Source of the DNA: Polytrichum commune
Taxonomy: Eukaryota; Streptophyta; Polytrichopsida; Polytrichales; Polytrichaceae
Length of the DNA: 64,000 nucleotides
Assembly: GCA_950295325.1 (NCBI GenBank)
Contig: OX485803.1
Location: 1,240,001 to 1,304,000, forward strand
Direction of reading: 5' to 3'
The position numbers were made by a program, and so were the translations under genes. Below, one piece after another: positions 40,301-50,700 of this stretch (position 1 is its first letter; each line of letters begins with the position of its first letter). The notes under the pieces are model-generated. The model saw only the letters and a list, made by a program, of their open reading frames with translations, was not told the DNA's origin and did no database searches.

Positions 40301-43300
40301 AGAGACTACGTTGTGAGAATTTCCTGAAATGCTCACCTGTTCACTCAAGTACCAAACCCATGACTGACAGAGCTAATAAGTTGAAAACCCCCTCTTGAAA
40401 CTTTATGTCTCAAGTGGCTAATTATTTTGTTATAGGAGACCATCACAAGTACTAACAACCTAGCAGTCATCTGAAGGGCAACCTACCTATAAAATTGGCA
40501 GCAGAAGAAAGTAACATGTACCTTGTGAAATGGACCACTAAAGAGAAAGTTTTTGCACTTTCTGCAGATACACACTTCAAGTTGTGGATGCCTCAAAACT
40601 TCACGTTTCTTCAGCATCATTCCGCAGGCTGTACATGAAAAATCACGAGGCTCTTGAATGTAACTTGCCCGTCTTTTCTTGGTGACTTTAAGGTAATCTT
40701 CTGCAGAAGTATAATCTTCATCCTGGAAGGTTCACCAAACCCATCTGTTAACCTTAAACTCAAGGTGATGGATAAACTTTCTTTTTACAAAGAAACATCG
40801 CCCCGGACATGGAGAGCCCTAAATAACCATTAATATCATTCTCCAGTGAGAGATAGGGGTACCTAACAATCAAAACATGTGTAAAGTACACAGTTGTCAA
40901 AGAACAGTAGGATCCAACTAGGAAGTTTCCATGGTAAATCATAAACATTCATACCTGTGACCTTGACTTTTCCAGCTGCACTTGTTGAGAACTGTCCTTC
41001 CGGCTGCCAAGCACTACCACTTCTGCGATTTCTTTTGAGCTCTTTACACCTTCCGACTTTTTATTTCCACCAACATCATCTCTCGGAAATCTCTCTGCCC
41101 GTGCACACTCTTCCACTTCTTCACGTTCGCCATCACTATCAATCACTACCGTTGTTTTCAGCCTCTTGGCATCGTTGTTTTCTGCTTCAATCTCTGATAA
41201 CCCAGTAAAAGGACAAAAAGCCAAAGTAAGAATGAAAGTAGGAAACTTGCACCCAATGAGTCATTGAAGTACAGTAATCCAAAATCTGAGCTCAAATCTT
41301 CCCCTAATGCTGATCGAATAAGTAGCACCACATCAAAACACAATCAAGTAGCATTATCCTTAAAGGATCCCAAAAACTCATGTTTTGGTAGAGAGTTTTG
41401 CCAGACTTTTGACATCTTAAAATGTTGAAGGAGTGTTACTAAAACAACCAATTTTGGTGAAATGAAGGGGAGATGTTCGAGTTTGGCCAGAAGACAGCTA
41501 TATAATATTGAACTCCTTATCAAGCTTTTGAGAGCATCATTCTAGGTGCATTGAAAAAGTTTGACATGTAATTCAAATGTTTAAGGTGGGATAAAACTCC
41601 ATATTGAAACATGAGCTTTTGAGAGACTGTAAGGATAACTCTAGTGTGTAATGGAAAACTAAAAACCTTACCAACAAGGAACTCCTCCAAATACGCACAA
41701 GATATTCTCCTGGTCTATTTAGGCTCAACAAAAGGGTGTGACCAGTGAATAATAAAAAGAGACCTGAAGCTGTCAATCGTCGTTTCAGTTGCTTGAGTGA
41801 TCCTTCAGGCCCCTCCTCCTGGGAGTCGGGAGTTTGTTGCCCATCTACGGGGCATGCGCCATCAAGATAAACCACACCCTCACCATCAATAATCCAAGGC
41901 TCACAGCTCGGTCTCACTTTTCGAAGCATGCCTGTCCTATCATCATTTTCCTCTGGTGTGTGTTCAACACAAAAAATTAAGCATAAGCAATGCTGTAAAT
42001 TGCTCTATAAGTTAGTGTAAGCTTCTTCGGATACCATTGGTGGAATGGCCATCTGAGCTAACATGCAATGCATCCCATCAGGATTTCGAACTCTTAATCT
42101 GATGCAAAAAAACTTTATGACAGCACATCACTTCAGTGCCAAGTATTCTGTGCAAACCTTCTAAATGCCAGATTGATAATGAATTGGGCGTTTTACCAAG
42201 ACATCTGAAATATTTTAGTGTGAATGTACAATGATGGAAAATGGACGGTCGTTTTTGTTGTTCTAGACAACAATCAGTAAGCAATCTTTACTGCTACTTC
42301 AAGGGCCAATTGTTCAGTGCAACCTTTAAAAATCTACCAAGAATTTATTTGACATATCAAATAATGAAAAATGCACAACTGTATCTGTTGTTGTAGACAA
42401 CATACCAGTAAGCAATTTTCACTGCTACTTCAAGGGCCAAATATTCGGTGCAACACTTCAAAACCCAGATTCTTAATAAGTTGAGCGTTTTACTAAGATG
42501 TCCAAAATTTATTAAAGTATATATAGAATGGTAGCAAATGAACAACCGTTTCTGTTGTATACAGTATGCAATTCACATTGCTAGATACTCGGATTGATAT
42601 ATAAAAGCTGGACAGGTCATTGAGGGACAGGTATGAGGCAATCCAACAAGGATATGATTCAGGGATCTTACGAATGGCTTCCACTGATTCAGCTTTCACA
42701 ACCCCCACTTTGCATTTAGCATTTAATTCCTGCTCCAATCCCTGCTCCAAATTTTTAATTCCTTCAACCTTGAGTGGTTTCTCTTCCACTTGCAAAAGCC
42801 CCTCGCCTCCAAAAGGCAAGACAACTTGCAGGATAGACTTATTCTTCGCTGCTGCTGCACCAGAGGATGAAGCCTGCAGCATTAACATCCAGCTAACACT
42901 GATTACAGCTCGACAGCTTGTTCACATGTGAAATTAACAACAATTTTTCATTATTACTGTCAGAAACTTGAGAACAATACTGCATGTTTGAAACAATTTA
43001 GGTGTCTTAATGAAACAACCATAAAATCCAAGGTCATTGCAACATCCAGCTCTGGTCATAGCACAACTCCCAGAACATAAAAGTGTGATCCACACATATA
43101 AATCTACATTCTGTCACAAGACAACTATATGTCTTACCTCCAAAAGAAATTTCGATTGAGAAAGATCTGCTTTCCTTCGTACGTAGGGTGTCCTTGACTT
43201 CCGTGGCCTTCGAGGAAGAACCCTTTGCTGCAGCTTCTTCGTCTTTTTCACATCGTCTTCTTCTCGTACCTTGTCAACACCAGATCAACGTGTTAATGGA

Positions 43301-46300
43301 GCCTCTCATCAAACACACACCATGGAGTATTGTTAATATGCAACAGTCTGATACTTGACTTGTTTTTCTCTAAAAGGCACAATGAAGGTCCTTCCACATT
43401 TTGGACACTGCAGAGAATGTGGATCCACCTTTTTCAGCACAATTTTCTGCTTTCCTTCAAGACAACTTTTTTTTTCATTTGCCAACGCTTCCTTGAACAG
43501 CTTGCTTTTATCAGATTCCATGTCACCTATCTCTTCCACCTGCATACAGGTAAAAAACTCACATCAATCACTCATATAAAATGAAGACATCTATTCACAA
43601 GGTTAACATGTGCTCTAGCCCCACAAATGTCCCACAACTACCTTCGTACCACAGGATTGTATTTGTAGTAAGATGATGGAACCACAAATTCTTAACCCGA
43701 GGATGATGATTCACAGCATTCTTGCTACAATATTTCTGGTATTCAGTGTCACTTACTATTTTAAATATATCATTGTATAACTTTCTTACTGTAAAGTTCA
43801 TTTTACACAAAGTACAAATAGGTACTTACATTCTAAACAGAAGAGACCTACATTCTAAATAGAAACTTATGGCACTGCATCATTCCACATAGCAAGTGAC
43901 ACTAAATCCAATAGACAGAGTATTTTGATTTAAGCTACACACCTACAATCTTTGCAAGATCGAGCAACACAAGAATGAAGATGGATCAAATATGATATAA
44001 CATCAAGAGATGAAAACATTACACATAAAAGGGGGAGATTATGTGAAAACTTAACGGTATCTACACCAGGTAAGCTTAGTCCCATTAGTGCAGCTTGTTC
44101 TGGCGTAGACGCTAAATAAACCGTTGCCCATTTTTCCGTCCCCATGAGGTGTCCAGGACCTGGATTCTCTTCTTTGTCCAGGAAATCAACTAAGGACCAA
44201 CCATCCTCAGGTGGTGTACTTCCATCAAGGTTGGCTGGTACTTTTTTCATGAGAAATCCACTAGCACCTTCATCTTGTGCTCTCCCATGACGCCTGTATC
44301 ATGTCAATAAATTTCAAGCTAACCATTGCAGTCAATAAACAGATGTAACAGGAATAAGCCCTTGAAGGACCAAGGGGCTGAATGTACGGCTTAAATACAC
44401 AACGTCTGCAAGCCTCACCAAGTTTTCAAATCTTAATTTCTATTTTTATGGGTTTGAAACCTTCTAGTACATTATCTTATATCAAGAAGAATGTGACAAT
44501 CATGATCAAAATACTGAGTATGTATTTCCTTCCAAGGGCACCCAGGTTGTGTATTCAAAAGTAAATCTTCAATAGATTAAGGTATCCAACGGATTTGAAA
44601 ATTGCACTCAAATAATGAGATAATTTCAGGTAGGGTCATTTTTAACACAATTAGCTTAAAAAGGATGTATGTAGTTCTAATACATGTGAATGGAGAGGCC
44701 CGGATTGGTCCTCTTAGACACTTAGGGCTTGAAGTCATGCATAAAATCTCTGATTGCATAAAGGTCTCTGAATGCAGGCATTATTGGGCTACTTGAAGAA
44801 CTAACACTTAAGGAAAACATAATGAACAATCAAAAGTACATAGGTGATGAAGAAACAGGAAGAAAGACAGTACACCTTCTTACTGGCCGTTGAGCTGTCA
44901 ACTCCTTCTCTGCCATTTTCACTGCTTCAAAGACTTCAGTAGTGGGCATAAGACCTGCCCAATGAGTCCTTTTCCTCCATGCCTCTGTTGTACACCTTTC
45001 AGGGACTTGTTTTTCAAGCCATTTATACAACTCCGGTAGGTTCTCACCAGCATCATCCAATTTCTCCTGAACACATAAATCTTTACAGTCAGTTATTTTG
45101 GTTTCCCACTAATTTCTTGTTGAACCCATTTGCAAAAATGGGTCAGAATAGCAGAGACATCAAACAAGAACATGAAATGTATAGTTAGACTTCATTGTCT
45201 TGCACAACAAGGACACCTACTGAATTTAAAGCTCAAGAAAGGCACTCAGTTGCTAGTCTCACACATTGAATGTGTTGATATCTACCTCTCGAGAAGTCTT
45301 GGAAATTCTCAGCCAACAAATAACACTCTGATATTGCACTCATAGTTGAGTTGCCCTTTAATTCAGCAAGACTTTTGGTTGGGAGTTGGTTGTTTTGCAT
45401 ATGACAGATTCCATGTTCGTGGAAGTTTTCAATGCATGCTTGGGTTGATGTTTGAAAGGAGGACATTCCATATTGGTACATTGAGGGCATGCCAAAATGT
45501 AAAATTGAGTTTGCCCCTCAATACACCAATATAGAATGTTCTTTGTTTAAACCTCCATACCAACCCCAACCATGCACCAATTACTTACCAAACATGGAAT
45601 GTAATGCATGCAAAACAACCAACTTCTGACCAAAAGTCCCATTGAATCAATGAATAATTGCAATGTTCACCAATCCTAGTGGAACGTCTTACAAGCAAAG
45701 CAATAGTCCCACAGATAATCCATCTCCAAATATATGTGTACAACCTCAAGACCACTTTGTTGGGGCATTGGCATTCATCTCCAACCCTACCCAACTGACT
45801 CTCTAAATCCATCATTTTATACCCTAACCATCTTCACATAGAAAACATGAACTACTTAACCAACAAAAGCAATAAAATGTAAAGGACCTGAAGTAGTGAA
45901 ATCTGATCCTCAAGGCTGGCAAGCCTGTCCTCCCACTCTGCCATGTAAGTTGTCATTTCTTCAGTGACAGCTGCCTCCAACTGCACTACATTTTATACAT
46001 GATTAAACTACATGACTTAGTTGCAACAGGACCTACCACAATGGACTGACTTGAAATCTGTACATGTTTTACAAAGACAAATAGAAGCTGCAGACAAATA
46101 CAACGCAAAAGGACAATTTCTCATCACTATGTTGGTTTTCAAACCCAGGATTTATAAGACATCATTCACACATTGTCTGGCTGAGTATTACTGCCATCAA
46201 TAAGAGAAAAGTTGAGTGATTAGCTAAATTAACCCAGAGTCTACATGAACCCAGAGTCTACATGAACCCAGAGTCTACATCCAATTTGCAACAAGGTCAC

Positions 46301-48922
46301 AAACAGATATAAGTATGCAACCTATACACTTTGTGCCTTAATTCCAGATTCCAAACAAAATTGCAGATTCTGAGAACATTTATTGGTGCAGATGTCTACT
46401 GAAAGGCAGATGATTGAACAGTATGATTACTGAGGGATGCATGACCCACAAACCTCTGGTCCAGTTAAAGATTCCGAAAGTTCCTCAAAAACAGCTTCCC
46501 GTGTGCACTCCAGAGACTCTTCCTCCAGATTCTCTTGTGCTTCAGCAGCCTGCAAGGAGATTATTTAATATGAATATAAGAACAAGACATTCTTCTCCAT
46601 GAGAAAAGTACCAGGCCCTGGAAGTAAGATGATGGATGAGACAAGAGTATAACATATAGCAACACATATAGACAAGTAAATCCAACACATTCAATTTACT
46701 TCACATAGATATTAATAACAATTATGTCATAAGCATAGCATTGCAGTATAATGTGCAAAACCCAAGACCAAGACCCAACAATAGCATACCTCTTCCTCAG
46801 CTTCAACAAATTCATCGAGTAAACTTTGTATCTGCTCATCTGTATACTGAACCTGGCCAAGAGCCAACACATTTTTGTCACGTTCATATCAGCTTGTCTA
46901 TGCCTGTAGCACTACATAACAAGAATAAGAGGACAGGCTCTCAAAATATTAAACCCTTATTCCCAAGAGTGTAAAGATGGATCTCAATATGCAGAGCATG
47001 GAAATGTAATTTAGCATAGTTAGATTTAACACAGAAGGATATATTTGTTGGCAAACAACACTGTTGTGTTCATATGCCAACTAATTGGCCTCACCACAAA
47101 GGTGCAATATTGGCATACCTGGATCACATCAGTCTTTGCAAAGGTTGCTTGCAAAGAAGTTGAAGATATTTCTAATTGATTGCCACAAGAATGGCATCTA
47201 AATCCATTCACTTATCACATCAAAACTTAAACCTCCCTTCCTGCAAACCTAACCAGTTTGTGAACATTGCTTAACAATGCGTGCTTCTTGTGTAACTTGT
47301 TCACCATGGACAAACGCTAGGAATATTTCAGAAAAAAAAATGACATCTACATCCTCCTTGCATGATATATCATGATCCCTACCTCACAAACATTCTAGCA
47401 TAGATGCACATTACTTCAGAAAACATGTGGTCACAGTCCTCTCCTTGCTTCTTCCATTTCCAACAACTGTTTTTCACTGCTCAAATCTAATTTTTTGATA
47501 AATTTCTGCATTGAGTTAAAACTCCGCATGCTTATGTCCTACTTATAACAAGACTGCAGTTCATATCTTTCAGAAACATTTACACCAATAAGGATTGTAG
47601 ATGCCCACACTCTTGTAAGTACATATTCCAATGCAAATGCCACAAAGAATCATTGAATTGTTCCACTCTCAGCTGATTTAGGTCAAACACATCAAGGGTC
47701 GTTACATTAGGGGTGGTTGTGGTTGTGGATTACTTTCTTTGGTTCTATTTCCATGGAAAAGACATACTGAATACCGTTCACAACCACAACCACAAGAATT
47801 CACCCAAGACAAGTGTGAATGAAAAAAACCATGGTTGTGGTTGATTGTTGTGTTTAACCACAAACACAACCACCTTTGTAGTATAAACAACCCTTTCGTT
47901 TGTCTAACCCCACCTCATTGTTCAGGTCCTCATCACCATCAAAATGAGCAGAAAGCCTATGGTCAACATCCTCTCATTGGTTCTTTCTTTTCCATGACTG
48001 TATTTCACTTGCATCATGGTGAGGCCTACTAATTTGCAAAATTTATGCCTAAGGTTAGACTTCTGCATGCTTATGCCCTTTTTACAAGACTGCAGTTCAC
48101 ATCTTTCAGACATATTTACAACACTAAGTACAGTCAATTCCCATGCTATTGGGATTGTATATGGCAATGCAAATGCTAAAAAGGATGTGTCAACAAATTG
48201 GACAACTCTCAGCTGATGTAGGTTATACATCTCAGTTTGTCGGAACCCTACCTCATTGTTTAGGTTCTCATCATCATCAAAAAGAGCCGAATCATCATCT
48301 GGATCTGTTTCTTCGTCTGCAATACCATCTTCGTCTGAACTTGACTCCTCTGCATCCCCATTGACTGCTGCTTCCCCATCTTCATCTTCTGCCCCACCTT
48401 CACCTTCTTCATCCTCATCTTCAGCTGCAATTCCTCCTTCCCCATCCTCACATGCAATTCCATTACCATTTTCGATACCATCATCTTTAATCAAATATTC
48501 AGCTGCATCATCATCTTTTTCCACCTCTTTCTCCATTTCTTCCACATATTCACATCCATTTCCATTCTCGCCCACCACCCCATTTCCATTTTCACCTAAA
48601 ATTCCGCTCCCATCCTCCGCAACAGTTTCATTTCCGTCAACATCTACTTCACTTGCCTCATCTATTTCTGGGCCATCTGAAGTTTGCAAGGGCTCCCTGG
48701 AAGCAACCCAAGTTCTATGCAGTTAACGTCAACGATTACCCCTTTTTGAGATCATAAACTGTAATGAATTGGAAGGATATAAGTAGATGTGACCAGCACA
48801 AAAAGCAATGGAGGAACTTACTTCGCATCCGAAGGGGTGATGGGGGCAGGGGTTGAACCCTCAATAACCAAATGTGAGAGTGCATCTTCAGTGATCGCAA
48901 CCAGAGTATCTGGCCCTTCCAT
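28366..48922 (-). CDS. ATRX: ATRX-type SNF2 chromatin remodelling ATPase, complete, 29 exons
   Basis: A nuclear ATP-dependent chromatin remodeller. Plant ATRX (CHR20) is linked to histone H3.3 deposition. Assembled exons, 5' to 3' on the minus strand: 48922-48822, 48696-48252, 46852-46790, 46549-46454, 45980-45888, 45066-44876, 44293-44056, 43539-43360, 43269-43138, 42873-42672, 41952-41764, 41193-40955, 40722-40522, 39719-39418, 39158-39077, 38201-37971, 36567-36448, 35743-35577, 35117-34970, 34581-34429, 34152-34097, 33971-33671, 33135-32937, 32396-32332, 32161-31923, 31449-31246, 30443-30365, 30138-29810, 28792-28366. They total 5472 nt (1823 aa plus stop) with consistent phases. All introns are GT-AG except intron 17, which appears to be GC-AG. 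An in-frame TAG five codons upstream of the ATG at 48922 fixes it as the first usable Met. The visible order is: acidic region (about 34-182), ADD zinc fingers (about 750-850), P-loop GLGKT (1029-1033), DEAH box (1150-1153), lobe 2 ending in RAWRFGQ (about 1549), then a proline-rich tail. It is longer than the roughly 1480-residue Arabidopsis protein, mainly in the N-terminus and tail. The family assignment is firm; individual splice sites were chosen by eye. Confidence 0.93.
28877..29175. mobile_element. Foldback element family B, copy 1 (ATRX intron 28)
   Basis: Contains the family hallmarks gggacttctcatcaggagtt, ccattggttgttttcatata, aactcattttagcacctctt and gttgttgtatgcaaaac. The left terminus is degraded. 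It sits about 85 bp from the exon 29 acceptor. Confidence 0.6.
29401..29772. mobile_element. Foldback element family B, copy 2 (ATRX intron 28)
   Basis: The left end is taatagagttatccttcaat. The right end is attcaattaaaggatacctc, its inverted counterpart. Internal arms pair 'cattctatattggttcgttg' with 'cattgaacctcacaaaatag', and 'ggttgttttgcata' with 'tatgcaaaacaacc'. The element ends about 40 bp from exon 28. Confidence 0.7.
30911..31195. mobile_element. Inverted-repeat element family C, copy 1 (ATRX intron 26)
   Basis: Left end gagttagggagttttgccct then acttttgg. Right end ccaaaagtagagcaaaactc then cctacc, which is inverted. It shares 'gaattgaagcagaggcattc' and 'ttatataaaactgaactcct' with the related copy in intron 11. 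Confidence 0.6.
31615..31840 (-). repeat. Repeat family G, minus-oriented copy (ATRX intron 25)
   Basis: Read on the minus strand it gives aacgcaccaagtatgcc, gattacccaaaaccgttag, tctcagaatcaatatgtact and ttagcaccctctgcc. These phrases occur in the same order on the plus strand at 32565-32790. Confidence 0.65.
32470..32790 (+). mobile_element. Repeat family G, plus-oriented copy with TAGAGGGTGCTAA ends (ATRX intron 23)
   Basis: Left end gttagagggtgctaacac. Right end ggatttagcaccctctacct, an inverted match. The body matches the reverse complement of 31615-31840. Together the two copies flank exons 24 and 25 as an inverted pair. Confidence 0.62.
33275..33605 (+). repeat. Dispersed C/G-run repeat family copy in ATRX intron 22
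   Basis: Shares 'attgagcctagaatggttc' and 'catgtctttttgttgtccgt' with intergenic copies at 4300-4660 and 12290-12600. The C-rich point here is 'actcccccctcctccccc'. It lies wholly inside the intron between ATRX exons 22 and 23. Confidence 0.6.
34351..34394. repeat. (AT)22 microsatellite in ATRX intron 20
   Basis: Uninterrupted AT dinucleotides 34 bp from the 3' end of exon 20, in the intron just inside its donor site. Likely variable in length. Confidence 0.95.
35925..36300. repeat. Repeat family D, copy 1 (ATRX intron 17)
   Basis: Shares 'aagtcacccaaatttcctaa', 'gatcccattcacaaaccata', 'gagaggaggtccaagg' and 'ggacaagctaac' in order with 51880-52265. The ends are near-inverted gagcatat / gagctc words. 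No coding content. Confidence 0.6.
36881..37222. mobile_element. Foldback element family B, copy 3 (ATRX intron 16)
   Basis: Left end ctagagttagcttttaatta. Right end gaataaaaggataactctaa. Inner arms pair 'gttggttgttttgcatacaa' with 'atatgcaaacaaccaactcc', and 'aactcattttagcacctttt' with 'gccaaaataagtttgggcct'. Confidence 0.7.
37528..37895. mobile_element. Foldback element family B, copy 4 (ATRX intron 16)
   Basis: Left end ttagagttatcctacaattc. Right end tcaaattataggataactct, an inverted match. Same internal phrases as the other family B copies. Only about 300 bp from copy 3 in the same intron. Confidence 0.7.
38302..38682. repeat. Repeat family E, copy 1 (ATRX intron 15)
   Basis: Shares 'cttaaaggatgtaggggctt', 'ccaaggggcacccaggctgc', 'tagggtcacttctaaaacaa' and 'catggagaggcccagattg' with the copy in intron 6 at 44359-44708, in the same order and orientation. 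Confidence 0.68.
39418..40722 (-). other. ATRX: ATRX exons 13-14: ADD (ATRX-DNMT3-DNMT3L) zinc-finger module
   Basis: Exon 13 (40522-40722) carries a GATA-like zinc finger with pairs C-x2-C (FSCTACG, then CICRKC). Exon 14 (39418-39719) carries a PHD-like finger beginning [16 protein letters not shown] and ending WKCFFC. Together they cover residues 753 to about 846. In animal ATRX the ADD module reads histone H3 tails that are methylated on K9 and unmethylated on K4. Retention of all visible Cys pairs suggests a folded, working module. Histone specificity cannot be read from the sequence. Confidence 0.9.
41388..41640. mobile_element. Inverted-repeat element family C, copy 2 (ATRX intron 11)
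   Basis: Starts tggtagagagttttgccaga. Contains ttttggtgaaatgaagggga and atataatattgaactcctta, and ends gagactgtaaggataactct. Same family as 30911-31195. Confidence 0.55.
42120..42590. repeat. About three diverged tandem repeats in ATRX intron 10
   Basis: The phrases cagtaagcaatctttactgc / cagtaagcaattttcactgc, ttcaagggccaattgttcag / ttcaagggccaaatattcgg and tgttgttctagacaac / tgttgttgtagacaac recur at roughly 145-bp spacing. A third, weaker unit follows near 42530-42590. Confidence 0.6.
43735..43912. mobile_element. MITE-like hairpin, TTAGTGT..ATTTGGAGTTACA family, copy 3 (ATRX intron 7)
   Basis: Left end cagtgtcacttactatttta. Right end tagcaagtgacactaaatcc. Lies inside the ATRX intron between exons 7 and 8. 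Confidence 0.55.
44359..44708. repeat. Repeat family E, copy 2 (ATRX intron 6)
   Basis: Contains cttgaaggaccaaggggctg, ccaagggcacccaggttgtg, tagggtcatttttaacacaa and atggagaggcccggattgg. Same family as 38302-38682. Confidence 0.68.
45343..45662. mobile_element. Foldback element family B, copy 5 (ATRX intron 5)
   Basis: Contains agacttttggttgggagttg and gttgttttgcatatgaca on the left, and caaaacaaccaacttctgac with caaaagtcccattgaatcaa on the right. Termini are more diverged than in copies 2-4. Confidence 0.65.
46232..46282. repeat. 17-bp minisatellite, three units (ATRX intron 4)
   Basis: Three back-to-back copies of acccagagtctacatga, the last altered at its end. Lies in the intron between exons 4 and 5. 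Confidence 0.9.
47345..48251 (-). repeat. Tandem duplication in ATRX intron 2 that includes the exon 2 donor end
   Basis: Text of the intron beside exon 2 occurs twice, e.g. cgcatgcttatgtcc at 47526 and ctgcatgcttatgccc at 48064, and caagactgcagttca in both. The upstream copy also contains cctcattgttcaggtcctca at 47914, which matches the end of exon 2 plus its donor (cctcattgtttaggttctca at 48251). This is therefore a partial copy of the exon 2 border left in the intron. Spacing differs by about 200 bp because an extra element sits in one copy. Confidence 0.7.
47690..47892. mobile_element. GGTTGTG-rich inverted-repeat element nested in the intron 2 duplication
   Basis: Left end agggtcgttacattaggggt then ggttgtggttgtgg. 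Right end ccacaaacacaaccaccttt then ...aacaaccct, inverted to the left. It is absent from the sister copy of the duplicated intron segment, which gives an empty-site comparison. Confidence 0.62.
48252..48922 (-). other. ATRX: ATRX exons 1-2: start codon and acidic N-terminal region
   Basis: Exon 1 (48822-48922) gives a short start, [19 protein letters not shown]. Exon 2 (48252-48696) encodes about 148 residues very rich in Glu, Asp and Gly, with internal near-repeats of the type GENGNG. It ends in Asp/Ser clusters such as EESSSDEDG. Intron 1 is only 125 nt. Acidic stretches are common in chromatin remodellers and histone-binding proteins. A histone-binding role here is an inference from composition only. 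The same exon, read on the opposite strand, gives a misleading serine-rich open frame. Confidence 0.88.
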
Positions 48923-50700
48923 TTTGACCTCAGGCTAGGGCTCATATCACTCTTCTTCACTTAGGTCATGATAACACCATGCATGCATGCCGTTTTGTCA
49001 CTAGTATCATTCCCAGCTCTCATTTTTTCACATTTTTTGATCCTCCTGCCATCACATTCAACAAACTCCAATCAGCCTACCCAATGTGATAGTATTTATC
49101 TTCTTATCATGACTTAAAACAAAATTTTTTTTTTGGGGGGGGGGAGTTAATGTGCCCAAAAAACCTAATGAAATCCCTTCTACTTCATTTCAGGCAGCTT
49201 GGGAGGGATTAGTGATTTTATGACCAGCTGCAAGTGTTTATTAACTGTTTTCTACTTAAACAAACCATGCCATGAGATCAAGAACTAAACAAGAATGTAA
49301 ACCGATTCCCAAACTGTCGTCAAGCACTGAACGAAATCGTCCAACGATAAATTCCGAGGTTTGATCTTGTTGATCCGAGGTTTAGATGACGCTCATTGCT
49401 GACGATTAATGCATCTTAGTAGCATCTCAAGGGTTTCCCAAAATCCGGTTACACATTATAGAGCAACTCAAAGAAACTGTCAACTCAGGCTTCTTCTTCT
49501 TTTTTCCCAAGATTTGACATGATTTTCTGATATGGCGCTCACATCAGGTTTGGCACTGACGTTCACTTAACCTTAACGCCAAGACAAAATTACATACCCA
49601 GAACCTTGAGCTCATCACACTCTCAATTGCAAAGGTCTCACAATCCCTTGACTCTAAATTGCGTGAATCAGGGAACTGCATTAGACTATGGAAACTCAAA
49701 AAACTCAAAACCCCAACATCAAAGTCTCACATTGATTATCTTCTCTCATCGATCACAGGGAGCTTCAAGTTAACCCATTGAAGCTCCCTTCGATGCCATT
49801 ACAAGCTCCTGTTTAGCTCTAAAATCACATTCAGAGGTTCAAATATGGACATGTAACCTTGAAACCTTGCAAAGTAGTCTAATAGCTATAAAAGCTCCAA
49901 ATGTGATCAGCCATTTTGGGTCAAGGAGCTCTCACTACCATAAACCCCACATAGAACCTAATCACCCATGTCTTCCATTCATCATTCATCTTACGGGCCC
50001 ACCCTTTGATCACCTTAACCCTCCCTCCCTCCTTCCCAAAAATTACTCTTTAAATTCCAAATCCTAAATCCTGAAATTAACTCTAAATCCCAGAAGAAAT
50101 TTCAAGCACACGCTAGCATCAGCTCAACATGGAGCAGAAGATGGGATCCAAGAAAACCCACAATGCAACAAGAGTTTAACAACAGGCTATGATGATCTGG
50201 GACTTTAAAAAATAAAATATACACTCAATCGTTTGATGTTGCCTCCCAACTTTGTACCACTTCGAAGTCAAGAGGAAAAACCCACCAAAGATTTGGGTCA
50301 GGTGCAAGTGGGAGAGGAGAAGATGAAACACTTGATCTGCAGAGTGGGGGAATTTGTGTAGTGAATCTTTCAAGTCTGCATTGGTGAAACCCAGAGCCCA
50401 ATCCGCATCCAAATCGGAATCCAAATCCGAATTTCATACACCTCCGGTTGCGGAAGGCGGGAGCAAGCCCTAAACTACGAGAGGAATAGGAAAAAGTTGA
50501 AGAAGAAGTTGAAGAAGTGGCAGATGAATTGTTTGGAAGAAGAGGAAGAGTTCAGCAAACATTGGGAATGGAAGATGAAAAAGAGAGGAGGAGGAGGATG
50601 ATGAGGATGATGATGGTGATGATGGACATGAGGGTTGGGTTTGGTTTGGTTTGGTTATTGTTGTTGTTGTTGTTGTTGTTGGAGGGGCTAACTTTCCACC
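48923..50700 (-). promoter_or_regulatory. Upstream region of the ATRX gene, probable 5' UTR exon and promoter
   Basis: No protein-coding exon is evident upstream of the ATRX start codon. A stretch at about 50300-50430 has an open minus-strand frame (SDLDADWALGFTNADLKDSL) but no ATG in that frame. A 5' UTR exon is more likely than coding sequence. On the minus strand, 50530-50650 is CT-rich with CATCAT and CCTCCT tracts, which is common around plant transcription starts. I see no clear TATA box. Transcript limits cannot be set from the sequence. Confidence 0.35.
50657..50681 (+). repeat. (TTG)n microsatellite upstream of the ATRX gene
   Basis: Eight uninterrupted ttg units. Further right, 50846-50860 is a 15-base C run. 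Confidence 0.9.

Noticed and set aside
48256..48726. Long serine-rich open frame on the plus strand
   Set aside because: It is the antisense shadow of the acidic ATRX exon 2. The minus-strand reading fits splice sites and phase.
50176..50437. Minus-strand frame SDLDADWALGFTNADLKDSL as an N-terminal ATRX coding exon
   Set aside because: There is no ATG in that frame, with a TGA just upstream, and the ATRX start at 48922 has an in-frame stop before it. A 5' UTR exon is more likely.
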